In this document: positions 25,961 to 34,069 of the stretch, one piece after another
Numbering within the stretch: position 1 is the stretch's first letter
Layout of the letters: each line of letters starts with the position of its first letter
DNA from: Agromyces sp. G08B096
GTDB taxonomy: Bacteria; Actinomycetota; Actinomycetes; Actinomycetales; Microbacteriaceae
Length of the DNA stretch: 64,000 nt
Assembly: GCF_040267705.1 (NCBI RefSeq)
Contig: NZ_CP158374.1
Location: 3,038,001 to 3,102,000 of the forward strand
Direction: 5' to 3'
Made by a program: the position numbers and the translations under genes
Notes under the pieces: model-generated
The model's database searches: none
What the model was told of the DNA's origin: nothing
What the model saw: only the letters and a program-made list of their open reading frames with translations

Positions 25961-25976
25961 CGTCGACGCGATCGGA

Positions 25977-26010
25977 TCGAGCGGATGTCCCGGACGGGGC
26001 ATCCGCTCGA
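25977..26010. terminator. Strong hairpin between convergent genes
   Basis: TCGAGCGGATG (25977-25987) pairs with CATCCGCTCGA (26000-26010), and the inner bases extend the stem through a G-T pair. It lies between the dehydrogenase stop and the DUF1801 stop. The core GCGGATGTCCCG...GGGGCATCCGC is nearly identical to the hairpin at 53484-53522. Confidence 0.7.
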
Positions 26011-26011
26011 T

Positions 26012-26365
26012 TCATTTCGCCTTGGCGTCGATCTCGTCGCGCCGGAGGAGGACGATGCGGTCGACCAGCGTGTCGGGCAGCAGGTGGTCGGCGCTGAAGC
26101 GGATGGTGCCCTTCGACCGGGAGAAGCCCTCGAGGTCGCCGGCGACGTGGTCGATCACCGCCGGACTGTAGGGGTAGAGGCCGATGTGGTCCTTCGTCGA
26201 CATGACGCTGAGCAGCGGCGAGCCGCGGTACCGCAACGCCGGCATGCCGTAGCTGCGGCCCTCCTCGGCATCGGGCACGAGCGCGACGGCACGTGCCCGG
26301 ATCCGCTCGATGACGTCGCGATCCGGCCCGTCGAGTCCGGCGATGTAGTCGCTCAGCTCCCCCAT
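26012..26365 (-). CDS. DUF1801/YdhG-like protein
   Basis: A 117-residue protein of the YdhG/DUF1801 fold, some members of which are frataxin-like iron chaperones. Family landmarks are VIERIRARAVALVPDAEEGR, SYGMPALRYRGSPLLSVMST, KDHIGLYPYSPAVIDHVAGD and SKGTIRFSADHLLPDTLVDR. Cytoplasmic, no signal. A minus-strand TAGGCT box seven bases before the ATG and no ribosome site suggest a leaderless transcript. The physiological role is uncertain. Confidence 0.82.
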   Translation of the reverse strand: MGELSDYIAGLDGPDRDVIERIRARAVALVPDAEEGRSYGMPALRYRGSPLLSVMSTKDHIGLYPYSPAVIDHVAGDLEGFSRSKGTIRFSADHLLPDTLVDRIVLLRRDEIDAKAK

Positions 26366-26402
26366 GGCGGGCAGCCTACTCGCCGCACGCGGGATCCGGC
26401 GC

Positions 26403-26630
26403 TCAGGGCGACCATTCGAGCCCGTGCGGGCTCGCGCCGGGGTCTGGACGGCCGGCGCCGTGCGGCCGCCGCAGATGGTCGGCCACGAGCAGCCAGCCGA
26501 TCACCGCGCCGAGCACCGTGCAGTAGATCACGAGCCCCCACGCGCCGAGGCGCGACAGCCAGAGGTCGGCGCCGACCACCGCGATGGCGAGGCCGACGAC
26601 GGCCCAGATCACCTTCGATCGTTCGCTCAT
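26403..26630 (-). CDS. Small two-helix membrane protein
   Basis: A 75-residue protein with two likely transmembrane helices (VIWAVVGLAIAVVGADLWL, GAWGLVIYCTVLGAVIGWLL) and a hydrophilic Pro/Gly-rich tail. TAGCAT lies seven bases before the ATG at 26630, again a leaderless arrangement. The longer open frame upstream lacks support and would overlap the acylphosphatase promoter. No family recognised. Confidence 0.6.
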   Translation of the reverse strand: MSERSKVIWAVVGLAIAVVGADLWLSRLGAWGLVIYCTVLGAVIGWLLVADHLRRPHGAGRPDPGASPHGLEWSP

Positions 26631-26685
26631 GGCACGGATGCTACGCCCGGCCGCCGTCATCGGCGAGCGCACCCTGCGCCCGGTA

Positions 26686-26691
26686 TAGCGT
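26686..26691 (+). promoter_or_regulatory. Leaderless -10 box of acylphosphatase
   Basis: TAGCGT followed by six bases and the ATG at 26698, with no Shine-Dalgarno sequence. Confidence 0.45.
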
Positions 26692-26697
26692 GGCACC

Positions 26698-26973
26698 ATG
26701 CCGGTCATCCGTCGACGCGTCGTCGTGCGCGGAATCGTCCAGGGCGTCGGATTCCGCTTCGGCGCCGCACGCGAGGCACGCCGCCTCGAGGTCGCCGGCT
26801 GGGTCCGCAACCGGCCCGACGGGGCCGTCGAGGCCGAGCTCGAGGGGCCGCAGACCGCGGTTCAGGCGATGCTCGACTGGCTCGGCACCGGGCCGGCGGG
26901 CGCGCACGTAGATGGCGTCGACGTCACGGAAACCGAACCCCTCGGAGCATCGGGGTTCGAGATCAGGCACTGA
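26698..26973 (+). CDS. acyP: Acylphosphatase
   Basis: A 91-residue enzyme hydrolysing acyl phosphates such as 1,3-bisphosphoglycerate. The active-site signature VVRGIVQGVGFRFGAAREA contains the catalytic arginine (in GFRF), and VAGWVRNRPDGAVEAELEG supplies the catalytic asparagine (in VRNRPDG). The length is typical for the family. It is a single gene with a leaderless-type promoter, separated from the convergent rplA gene by a strong hairpin. Confidence 0.93.
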   Translation: MPVIRRRVVVRGIVQGVGFRFGAAREARRLEVAGWVRNRPDGAVEAELEGPQTAVQAMLDWLGTGPAGAHVDGVDVTETEPLGASGFEIRH

Positions 26974-27032
26974 CCGGAGCCGGCGCCGGGCTGGGTGCGC
27001 CGGCATCGACCGGCGGGGCATCCGGAGACGGC

Positions 27033-27064
27033 GAAGGGCCCGCCGGCGAACCGGCGGGCCCTTC
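27033..27064. terminator. Terminator of the rplK-rplA transcripts
   Basis: GAAGGGCCCGCCGG (27033-27046), tetraloop CGAA, and CCGGCGGGCCCTTC (27051-27064) form a perfect 14-bp stem between convergent acylphosphatase and rplA. It probably acts in both directions. Confidence 0.8.
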
Positions 27065-27081
27065 GAAGGTCGCGGGGCGAC

Positions 27082-27771
27082 TCAGATGGCGTTGACGTCC
27101 AGCGGGATGCCGGGGCCGAACGTGGTCGACACGGCGCCCTTCTGGATGTAGCGGCCCTTCGCGCTCGACGGCTTCAGACGCACGACCTCTTCGAGGGCGG
27201 CCTTGAGGTTGTCGTCGAGCTGCTCCTGCGAGAACGACGCCTTGCCGACGACGAAGTGCACGTTGGCGTGCTTGTCGACGCGGAACTCGATCTTGCCGCC
27301 CTTGATCTCCTCGACGGCCTTGGCCGGGTTCGGGGTCACGGTGCCGGTCTTCGGGTTCGGCATGAGGCCGCGCGGGCCGAGCACCTTGCCGAGACGGCCG
27401 ACCTGGCCCATGAGCTCGGGCGTCGCGACGGCCGCGTCGAACGACGTGTAACCGCCGGCGACCTTCTCGATGAGCTCGGCGCCGCCGACCTCGTCGGCGC
27501 CCGCGGCGATCGCGGCCTCGGCCGCGGGGCCGGTCGCGAACACGATGACGCGGGCGGTCTTGCCCGTGCCGTGCGGGAGGATGACGGTGCCGCGCACCAT
27601 CTGGTCGGCCTTGCGCGGGTCGACGCCGAGCTTCAGCGCGACCTCGACGGTGGCGTCGAACTTGGCCGAGCCGGTCTCCTTCGCGAGCGCGACGGCGTCG
27701 GTCGGGGTGTAGTACTTGCCGGCCTCGATCTTCTCGGCCGCGGCCCGGTAGGCCTTGGACTTCTGTGCCAT
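27082..27771 (-). CDS. rplA: 50S ribosomal protein L1
   Basis: A 229-residue L1 protein of the L1 stalk, which binds 23S rRNA and helps E-site tRNA release; in many bacteria it also represses its own operon mRNA. Recognisable stretches are [20 protein letters not shown], the signature [17 protein letters not shown], and [20 protein letters not shown]. Length is standard. The ATG at 27771 follows AGGAGA. It is distal to rplK, with a small palindrome in the 94-bp gap. Confidence 0.98.
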   Translation of the reverse strand: MAQKSKAYRAAAEKIEAGKYYTPTDAVALAKETGSAKFDATVEVALKLGVDPRKADQMVRGTVILPHGTGKTARVIVFATGPAAEAAIAAGADEVGGAELIEKVAGGYTSFDAAVATPELMGQVGRLGKVLGPRGLMPNPKTGTVTPNPAKAVEEIKGGKIEFRVDKHANVHFVVGKASFSQEQLDDNLKAALEEVVRLKPSSAKGRYIQKGAVSTTFGPGIPLDVNAI

Positions 27772-27840
27772 GTGGATTCTCCTAGCGAGAGTGTGGTCAT
27801 CGCGCCTGGCCGGCGCTGCCACGAATGAGAGTTCTGTGTG

Positions 27841-27858
27841 CGGATGCCGAGGCATCCG
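27841..27858. other. Short palindrome between rplK and rplA
   Basis: CGGATGCC-GA-GGCATCCG is a perfect 8-bp dyad with a two-base centre (four-base effective loop), seven bases past the rplK stop. It could be a processing or partial-termination signal, or a member of the dispersed GGATGCC hairpin family. Confidence 0.4.
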
Positions 27859-27865
27859 GAGCCGA

Positions 27866-28294
27866 TTACTCGACCGTGATGCCCATCGAACGGGCGGTGC
27901 CCGCGATGATCTTCGACGCGGCGTCGAGGTCGTTGGCGTTGAGGTCGGCCATCTTCTGCTCGGCGATCGCACGGACCTGGTCGGGCGAGATCTTGCCGAC
28001 CTTGGTGGTGTGCGGGACGCCGGAGCCCTTGGCGACGCCGGCGGCCTTCTTGATGAGCTCGGCGGCGGGCGGGGTCTTCAGGACGAAGGTGAAGCTGCGG
28101 TCTTCGTAGACCGTGATCTCGACGGGGATCACGTTGCCGCGCTGCGACTCGGTCGCCGCGTTGTAGGCCTTGCAGAACTCCATGATGTTCACGCCGTGCT
28201 GACCCAGCGCCGGACCGATGGGCGGTGCGGGGTTGGCGGCGCCGGCGTTGATCTGAAGCTTGATCAGACCAGTGACCTTCTTCTTCGGTGCCAT
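27866..28294 (-). CDS. rplK: 50S ribosomal protein L11
   Basis: A 142-residue L11 protein of the GTPase-associated centre. Conserved landmarks are [40 protein letters not shown], and [20 protein letters not shown]. Length is standard. The ATG at 28294 is preceded by AAGAGAG; the frame extends upstream without evidence. It is first of the rplK-rplA pair, downstream of nusG. Confidence 0.98.
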   Translation of the reverse strand: MAPKKKVTGLIKLQINAGAANPAPPIGPALGQHGVNIMEFCKAYNAATESQRGNVIPVEITVYEDRSFTFVLKTPPAAELIKKAAGVAKGSGVPHTTKVGKISPDQVRAIAEQKMADLNANDLDAASKIIAGTARSMGITVE

Positions 28295-28388
28295 GATTTC
28301 TCTCTTTCTGATCGAACGCCCCTGGTGGGGCACTCTCCCGCGACACCCGGCGGATCCGGGACGCGGTGGTCGGTGTGCTCACGCGGCA

Positions 28389-28415
28389 CAACCCTCCGAT
28401 GATACCGGAGGGTTG
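28389..28415 (-). terminator. Hairpin between nusG and rplK
   Basis: CAACCCTCCG (28389-28398) and CGGAGGGTTG (28406-28415) form a perfect 10-bp stem with a 7-nt loop, 23 bases beyond the nusG stop in the direction of transcription. A terminator or attenuator upstream of rplK is likely. Confidence 0.65.
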
Positions 28416-28437
28416 CTTCGCGCGGGCTGGGAGCCTT

Positions 28438-29364
28438 CTAGAGCTTGGTGACCTGGTCGAAGCTGAGCTCGACCGGGGTCTCGCGCTCGAACAGCGAGAC
28501 GAGCACCGTGAGCTTGCCGCTCTCGGGCTTGATCTCGTTGATCGTGCCGGGCAGGCCCGCGAACGAGCCGTCCTTGATGGTGATGGTCTCGCCGATCTCG
28601 AAGTCGACCTCGGCGGGGATGGCACGGGCGGCGCCGCTCGCCGCGGCGGCCTTCGAGCCCTTCGCGACGGGCACGTCGGCCGGCGTGACGAGGCTCTTCA
28701 GCATGCCGAAGGCCTCCTCGAAGCGCAGCGGCGTCGGGTTGTGCGCGTTGCCGACGAAGCCGGTGACGCCCGGGGTGTGCCGGATGACCGACCAGCTCTC
28801 CTCGTTCAGCTCCATGCGGACGAGCACGTAGCCGGGGATGCGGACGCGGGTGACCATCTTGCGCTGGCCGTTCTTGATCTCGACCACGTCTTCCATGGGC
28901 ACTTCGACCTGGTAGATGTAATCGGCCATGGCCATCGACTCGCGGCGCTGCTCGATGTTCGCCTTCACGCGGCGCTCGAACCCGGCGTAGGAGTGGATGA
29001 CGTACCACTTGCCCGGGAGGAAGCGCAGCTCGTTGCGGAACTCCTCGTACGGGTCGGCGGCCTCCTCGGCCTCCTCCTCGGTCGCCTCGGCGGCGGCCTC
29101 CGCCTCCTCGACGGAGTCGATGTCGAGGGCGTCGTCCACGACGGCGTCGGCCTCGGGGTCGGCGGCCTCGGCGATCGCGTCGAGGACGGCGTCGAGGTCG
29201 ATGTCGTTGCCCTCGTCGTCGACGACGTGCACGGCGCGCTGCTCGGCCGGCTCGACCGACTCTTCGTCGTGCTCGAGCGACGAGCCCTCCTGGGCCTCGT
29301 CGTCCTCGGCCGACTGCTCGGCGGCGGTCGCCCAGTCGACGTCGTCGCGCTCGTACTTCGTCAC
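28438..29364 (-). CDS. nusG: Transcription termination/antitermination factor NusG
   Basis: A 308-residue NusG. Residues 1-115 are an acidic, low-complexity extension typical of actinobacterial NusG ([20 protein letters not shown], runs of EEA). The NGN domain follows ([60 protein letters not shown]), then the KOW domain ([20 protein letters not shown]). It binds RNA polymerase and couples to Rho or the ribosome. The start is GTG at 29364 with AGAAGGATC upstream. It is the second gene of secE-nusG. Confidence 0.97.
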   Translation of the reverse strand: MTKYERDDVDWATAAEQSAEDDEAQEGSSLEHDEESVEPAEQRAVHVVDDEGNDIDLDAVLDAIAEAADPEADAVVDDALDIDSVEEAEAAAEATEEEAEEAADPYEEFRNELRFLPGKWYVIHSYAGFERRVKANIEQRRESMAMADYIYQVEVPMEDVVEIKNGQRKMVTRVRIPGYVLVRMELNEESWSVIRHTPGVTGFVGNAHNPTPLRFEEAFGMLKSLVTPADVPVAKGSKAAAASGAARAIPAEVDFEIGETITIKDGSFAGLPGTINEIKPESGKLTVLVSLFERETPVELSFDQVTKL

Positions 29365-29385
29365 TTCGTTGATCCTTCTCTCTCG

Positions 29386-29407
29386 CCGGATCGGAGATCC
29401 GATCCGG
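29386..29407 (-). other. Hairpin between secE and nusG
   Basis: CCGGATCGG (29386-29394), loop AGAT, and CCGATCCGG (29399-29407) form a perfect 9-bp stem in the 70-bp secE-nusG gap. Possible RNA-processing or attenuation element. Confidence 0.4.
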
Positions 29408-29434
29408 GATCCCGCTTCGGCACCGAGGGCCCGA

Positions 29435-29710
29435 TCAGACGCCCGGTTGACCGAAGAGGTACACCACGATGAGGCCGGAGATCCAGTCCAGCCCGGCCAC
29501 GATCGCCATCATGATGACGACGAACACGAGCACCACGGCCGTGAAGCTGATGAGCTCACGGCGAGTCGGGGTGACGACCTTCTTCAGCTCGGCGAAGACC
29601 TGCCTGATGAACAGGGCGATCCGCGAGAACGGGTTGCGCTTCGCCGCGCGATCGCGCTTGGCGTTGGCGACGACGTCCTCGCTGGGTTCGTCGATGACTT
29701 TCCGGGCCAC
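29435..29710 (-). CDS. secE: Preprotein translocase subunit SecE
   Basis: A 91-residue single-span subunit of the SecYEG translocon. The amphipathic stretch [20 protein letters not shown] is followed by the transmembrane helix [20 protein letters not shown]. The GTG at 29710 ([12 protein letters not shown]) is chosen because AAAGGGAA lies just upstream; an in-frame ATG at 29740 has no ribosome site and reaches towards the tRNA. It sits between tRNA-Trp and nusG, the classic actinobacterial order. Confidence 0.95.
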   Translation of the reverse strand: MARKVIDEPSEDVVANAKRDRAAKRNPFSRIALFIRQVFAELKKVVTPTRRELISFTAVVLVFVVIMMAIVAGLDWISGLIVVYLFGQPGV

Positions 29711-29750
29711 TCGTATTCCCTTTCGTGGGCCGGCATTCACTGCCGGCTCG

Positions 29751-29823
29751 CAGGGCGGACAGGACTCGAACCTGCAACCTGCGGTTTTGGAGACCGCTGC
29801 TCTACCAATTGAGCCACCGCCCT
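29751..29823 (-). tRNA. trpT: tRNA-Trp (CCA anticodon)
   Basis: A 73-nt cloverleaf on the minus strand. The acceptor stem is AGGGCGG/CCGCCCT with discriminator G. The D-arm region is GGCTCAATTGGTAGAGC, the anticodon loop CTCCAAA (anticodon CCA) and the T-loop GTTCGAGTC. The 3' CCA is not encoded. It lies 41 bp upstream of secE, as in many actinobacteria. Confidence 0.96.
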
Positions 29824-30019
29824 TCGAGGACTCTCGCCCTCGTCGGAGTCGCGCCCGGCCCTTTGCTTCCTACCCGATTCCGGGCATGGAAAAGCTTGGT
29901 TTCGAACCGCAACCTCAGCAAGTTTAGGCGACGGATGCCCCACGGCCAAACCAACCGTAGATTGGGCTGTGCACGGCCGAGGCATCCGTCGCCGACGCCC
30001 GCCGACCGAGGGGAGCCGG

Positions 30020-31537
30020 ATGACCGCCGACCGCGCAGCCAGGCGCGTCGCCGAGCCGACGCGGAGCGTCGAGGTCGTCGGCGAGCACTCGCAGTTCCGC
30101 CTCGATCTCGAGCGCATCCGCTTCTCGCCGTACTTCTCCCGGCTCTCCGCCGTGACGCAGGTGATCGCCCAGCCCGGGGCGGGTCCGCTGATCCACAACC
30201 GGCTGACCCACTCGATCAAGGTGACGGCGGTGGCGCGCGCCATCGCGGTGGGGCTCACGGATGCCTCCTCCCCCGCATATCCCCTCGCGCTCGAGCACGG
30301 CTGCGACGCGGTCGTCGTGCAGGCCGCGGCGAGCGCGCACGATCTCGGGCACCCGCCGTTCGGGCACCTGGGCGAGCGCGTGCTCGACCGGCTGGCGCGC
30401 GAGACTCTGGGCCTCGCCGACGGCTTCGAGGGCAATGCGCAGACCTACCGCATCATCGCCGCGCTCGACGTGACCGAGTCGGCGCCGCACGGGCTGAACC
30501 TGACCGCCGCAGTGCGGGCGGCCGTGGCGAAGTACCCCTGGACGCGGTTCGCGGACACGCGCGGCTTCGGCACCGGGCCGCTGCCGCGCGGCATGCGCCG
30601 GGTCGGCGGCGGGGTCGAGGTCGCGAAGTTCTCGGCATACGACCTCGACGCGGTCGATCTGACCGACGCCCGGCGCGGGCTCCCGGCGTTCGAGCAGTCG
30701 CTCGAGTGCTCGGTCATGGACCTCGCCGACGACATCGCGTACTCCATCCACGACGTCGACGACTTCTACCGCGCGGGGCTGCTCAGCCAGGGCGCCGTGG
30801 CCCGCGAGTTCCGCGGCTGGATCGAGGGCGCGGCGGACCTGCGCTCGCTCGACGACGAGGCGCTGCTGCTGCGCTCGGCCCCGCCCGGCTCCGCGCTCGA
30901 GGGGCTTCGGCGCAAGCTCCGTCGAAGCGACCCGTGGGTCGCCGACGACGACGCCTTCGCCGAGGCGGTCGACGTGGTGGCCGACGACCTCGTCGACGGC
31001 CTGCTGGCCATCCCGTTCGACGGGTCGATCGCCTCCGAGCGCGCACTCTCGTCGTTCACGAACCGCTGGATCGGGCACCTGCAGACCTCGGTGGTGCCGG
31101 CGCCGGCCGGCGAGGCGCGGACGGGTCTCGTCACCCTCGACCGGCTCGCCTGGCACGAGGTGGAGGTGCTGAAGTTCGTGCACCGGCACTTCATCCTCGA
31201 CCGCGCCGATATCGCCATGTACCAGCGCGGGCTCAGCCGGGTGCTGACCCGCGCGGTCAAGGGCCTCACCGCGTGGGTGACCGACGACATCGACCGCCAC
31301 CGCGTGCCGCAGCGGCTCCGCGAGCTCGTGGAGCTCGCCACCGACGGCTACGCGCGCGTGCGGGCCGCCCGCCCCGACGGCGTGCCCATCCCCGACGCCG
31401 GCGACGTCCTACGCCTCGGCGTCGGCCGCGGGGTCGTCGACTACGTCGCCTCGCTCTCCGACGACCAGGCTCTCGCCGTCTCCGAGGCGATCGACGGGCG
31501 GCCCGACCGCCTGTGGGACATCGGCCAGAACCTCTGA
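30020..31537 (+). CDS. dgt: Deoxyguanosinetriphosphate triphosphohydrolase-like protein (HD domain)
   Basis: A 505-residue dNTP triphosphohydrolase that removes tripolyphosphate from dGTP. HD-domain metal ligands are visible in [34 protein letters not shown] and SVMDLADDIAYSIHDVDDFY, with FEGNAQTYRIIAALD between them. Length fits the type 2 actinobacterial group. The ATG at 30020 follows GAGGGGAG; a longer start at 29969 is less likely. It is divergent from the tRNA-Trp/secE unit and not obviously in an operon. Confidence 0.92.
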   Translation: MTADRAARRVAEPTRSVEVVGEHSQFRLDLERIRFSPYFSRLSAVTQVIAQPGAGPLIHNRLTHSIKVTAVARAIAVGLTDASSPAYPLALEHGCDAVVVQAAASAHDLGHPPFGHLGERVLDRLARETLGLADGFEGNAQTYRIIAALDVTESAPHGLNLTAAVRAAVAKYPWTRFADTRGFGTGPLPRGMRRVGGGVEVAKFSAYDLDAVDLTDARRGLPAFEQSLECSVMDLADDIAYSIHDVDDFYRAGLLSQGAVAREFRGWIEGAADLRSLDDEALLLRSAPPGSALEGLRRKLRRSDPWVADDDAFAEAVDVVADDLVDGLLAIPFDGSIASERALSSFTNRWIGHLQTSVVPAPAGEARTGLVTLDRLAWHEVEVLKFVHRHFILDRADIAMYQRGLSRVLTRAVKGLTAWVTDDIDRHRVPQRLRELVELATDGYARVRAARPDGVPIPDAGDVLRLGVGRGVVDYVASLSDDQALAVSEAIDGRPDRLWDIGQNL

Positions 31538-31655
31538 GGCGCGACCTCTGAGGCGCCATGTCCCCCGTTCGGGGGCACCGGCGTTCACCGATCCGACGCC
31601 GACCCGTCGACCGACCGACACCGGCCCGCCGCCCTGCGCCGGTTGGCTCGGGCGC

Positions 31656-33926
31656 ATGAGTCGAATGCAGACGCGGCGACGGATGCCGCTCGCCATCGCC
31701 CTGACCGTCGCGGCAGCGACCGCGGCCACCGCCCTCGTGCCCTCGGCCGCGCTCGCAGCCGGCGCGGACGAGGCATCCCGATCGCCCTTCGTGCAGGCGC
31801 ACGTGCCGACGCTCGTCGCGCGCGCCACCCTCTCGGCCGACCACCTCGAGCCCGGACCGGCCTCGGGCGCGCTGGCGTCGCCCGCGAACGGCCGCACCGC
31901 GCCCTGGGCCGGCCAGGTCATCCCCGGGTTCTCCGCCATGATCGACAACGGCGACGGCACGTTCTGGGCCCAGCCCGACAACGGCTTCGGCAGCAAGGGC
32001 AACTCGGCCGACTTCCTACTGCGCAACTACCTCGTCCGCCCGGCGTGGCAGACGGCCGAGGGCGGCGACGGCGCCATCGCGGTCGAGCGGTTCATCTCGT
32101 ACAACGACCGCAACGACGTCCTCGATTTCCCCATCGTGAACGGGGCGACCGAGGAGCGCCTGCTCACCGGCGCCGACTTCGACATCGAATCGGTCGTGCG
32201 CGCCAAGGACGGCACGTTCTGGGTCGGCGAGGAGTTCGGCCCGTTCCTGCTGCACTTCGACGCCGACGGCACGCTCCTCGAGGCGCCCGTGTCGCTCCCC
32301 GGGGCGAAGTCGCCGCAGAACCCGACGCTGCAGCCCGGCGAGACGCCGCGAGTGCGGGCGAGCCGCGGGTTCGAGGCGCTCGCCGCCTCGGCGAACGGCC
32401 GCTTCCTCTACCCGATCCTCGAGGGCGCGTTCGTCGACGACCCCGACCAGCGCCGACGCGAGATCCGCGAGTTCGACACCCGCAGCGGCGCCTACACCGA
32501 CCGCACCTGGAGCTACCAGACCGACCAGGAGGCCAACGTCATCGGCGATGCCTTCCTGGCGAAGCAGGACCGGCTCCTCGTCGTCGAGCGCGACGACTTC
32601 GAGGGCGAGCAGGCGGTCACCAAGCGCGTCTACGACATCGACCTGCGCCGCACCGACGCCGACGGGTACGTCGAGAAGTCGCTCCTCGTCGACGCGCTCC
32701 GCATCGCGAATCCCGACGGCATCGGCTCGGGCGACGGCTACGGCACGGGAGAGGTGTTCTCACTGCCAGTGCAGTCGTTCGAGACCGTCGTGCGGCTGCA
32801 GGACGGCCGGCTGCTCATCGGCAACGACAACAACTATCCCGGCAACGACGCCCGCGTGCCCGGCACGCCCGACGACACCGAGTTCGCCGTCATCGACCTC
32901 GACAAGACGAAGATCGAGCCCTCCGACGTGACGCTCATCGGGCACCGCGGCGCGAGCGGATACCGCCCCGAGCACACGCTCGCCGCGTACGAGCAGGCGA
33001 TCGTGCAGTGCGCGGACTACATCGAGCCCGACGTCGTCGCCACGAAGGACGGCGTGCTCGTCGCCCGACACGAGAACGAGATCTCGGGCACGACGGATGT
33101 CGCGGCCCGGGCCGAGTTCGCCGCACGCAGGACGACCAAGACGATCGACGGCACGGCCGTCACCGGCTGGTTCACCGAGGACTTCACCCTCGCCGAGCTG
33201 AAGACGCTCCGCGCGAAGGAGCGCCTCCCGCAGACCCGCCCGGCGAACACCGCCTACGACGGGCTCTACCAGGTCCCCACGCTCGACGAGGTGATCGACC
33301 TCGCCCGGCACTCGGTCAGCTGCGACGGCCGCCAGGTGGGCGTCTACCCCGAGACGAAGCATCCGACGTACTTCGACTCGATCAGCCTGTCGCTCGAGGA
33401 GCCGCTGGTGGCCGCGCTGCAGGCGAACGGGCTCGACCGCGCGGACGCGCCGGTCATCGTGCAGAGCTTCGAGGTGGGCAACCTGCGTGAGCTCGACGGC
33501 CTCACCGACGTCTCCCTCGCACAGCTCGTGAGCAACGCCGGCCGGCCGTACGACTTCACCGCGGCGGGCGACCCGCGCACGTATGCCGACCTCGTCACGC
33601 CCGCCGGGCTCGCCGAGATCGCGACCTACGCCGACGGCGTGGGCCTCGAGAAGTCGGTCATGATCCCGCGCACCGCTGCCGGCACGCTCGGCACCCCGAA
33701 GCCGGTCATCGCCGACGCGCACGCCGCGGGCCTCACCGTGCACGGCTGGACGTTCCGGCTCGAGAACCAGTTCCTGCCCGCCGAGTTCCGCTCCGGCACC
33801 GACCCGAGCGCCCCCGGCGACCTCGTGGGCGAGATCCGGGCGTTCGTCGACGCCGGCATGGACGGCGTCTTCAGCGACCACCCCGAGGTGGCCGTGACGA
33901 TCGACACCGTCGACGCGGGCGAGTAG
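31656..33926 (+). CDS. Secreted esterase-like phytase / glycerophosphodiester phosphodiesterase fusion
   Basis: A 756-residue secreted protein. Residues 1-35 are a signal peptide (RRRMPLAIALTVAAATAATA ending ALAA). Residues 70-415 form an esterase-like phytase beta-propeller domain (GFSAMIDNGDGTFWAQPDNG, FDIESVVRAKDGTFWVGEEF, SRGFEALAASANGRFLYPIL, RLLIGNDNNYPGN). Residues 425-750 form a GDPD TIM barrel with the catalytic histidines and metal residues (TLIGHRGASGYRPEHTLAAY, IEPDVVATKDGVLVARHENE, VGVYPETKHPTYF, HGWTFRLENQF). The combination suggests extracellular release of glycerol phosphate or phosphate from phospholipid headgroups or inositol phosphates (inference). Alternatively the first domain may be a non-phytase phosphoesterase. 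Confidence 0.88.
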   Translation: MSRMQTRRRMPLAIALTVAAATAATALVPSAALAAGADEASRSPFVQAHVPTLVARATLSADHLEPGPASGALASPANGRTAPWAGQVIPGFSAMIDNGDGTFWAQPDNGFGSKGNSADFLLRNYLVRPAWQTAEGGDGAIAVERFISYNDRNDVLDFPIVNGATEERLLTGADFDIESVVRAKDGTFWVGEEFGPFLLHFDADGTLLEAPVSLPGAKSPQNPTLQPGETPRVRASRGFEALAASANGRFLYPILEGAFVDDPDQRRREIREFDTRSGAYTDRTWSYQTDQEANVIGDAFLAKQDRLLVVERDDFEGEQAVTKRVYDIDLRRTDADGYVEKSLLVDALRIANPDGIGSGDGYGTGEVFSLPVQSFETVVRLQDGRLLIGNDNNYPGNDARVPGTPDDTEFAVIDLDKTKIEPSDVTLIGHRGASGYRPEHTLAAYEQAIVQCADYIEPDVVATKDGVLVARHENEISGTTDVAARAEFAARRTTKTIDGTAVTGWFTEDFTLAELKTLRAKERLPQTRPANTAYDGLYQVPTLDEVIDLARHSVSCDGRQVGVYPETKHPTYFDSISLSLEEPLVAALQANGLDRADAPVIVQSFEVGNLRELDGLTDVSLAQLVSNAGRPYDFTAAGDPRTYADLVTPAGLAEIATYADGVGLEKSVMIPRTAAGTLGTPKPVIADAHAAGLTVHGWTFRLENQFLPAEFRSGTDPSAPGDLVGEIRAFVDAGMDGVFSDHPEVAVTIDTVDAGE

Positions 33927-33962
33927 CCCGCAGCCCGGAGGGGGCCGGGCACGACCGAACGT

Positions 33963-33996
33963 GCGACGGGCGGGAGCGAGGCATCCCGCCCGTCGC
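33963..33996 (+). terminator. Terminator after phytase-GDPD gene
   Basis: GCGACGGGCGGGA (33963-33975) pairs perfectly with TCCCGCCCGTCGC (33984-33996) around the 8-nt loop GCGAGGCA, 37 bases after the stop codon. Confidence 0.75.
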
Positions 33997-34057
33997 CGCA
34001 TGAGGCGGATACCCCGTCGCCGGCATCCGTCGGATGTCACGCGGGAGGCGCGCGCCG

Positions 34058-34063
34058 TAGGCT
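34058..34063 (+). promoter_or_regulatory. Leaderless -10 box of aspartate-type aminotransferase
   Basis: TAGGCT followed by six bases and the GTG start at 34070; no Shine-Dalgarno sequence is present. Confidence 0.45.
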
Positions 34064-34069
34064 GTCAGC

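Noticed and set aside
28379-29008. Open frame overlapping nusG in another frame
   Set aside because: Its Arg/His-rich translation is a frame shadow of nusG, which has complete NGN and KOW domains.
29711-29740. ATG at 29740 as the secE start
   Set aside because: No ribosome site and it would extend towards the tRNA; GTG 29710 has AAAGGGAA upstream and gives a normal-length SecE.
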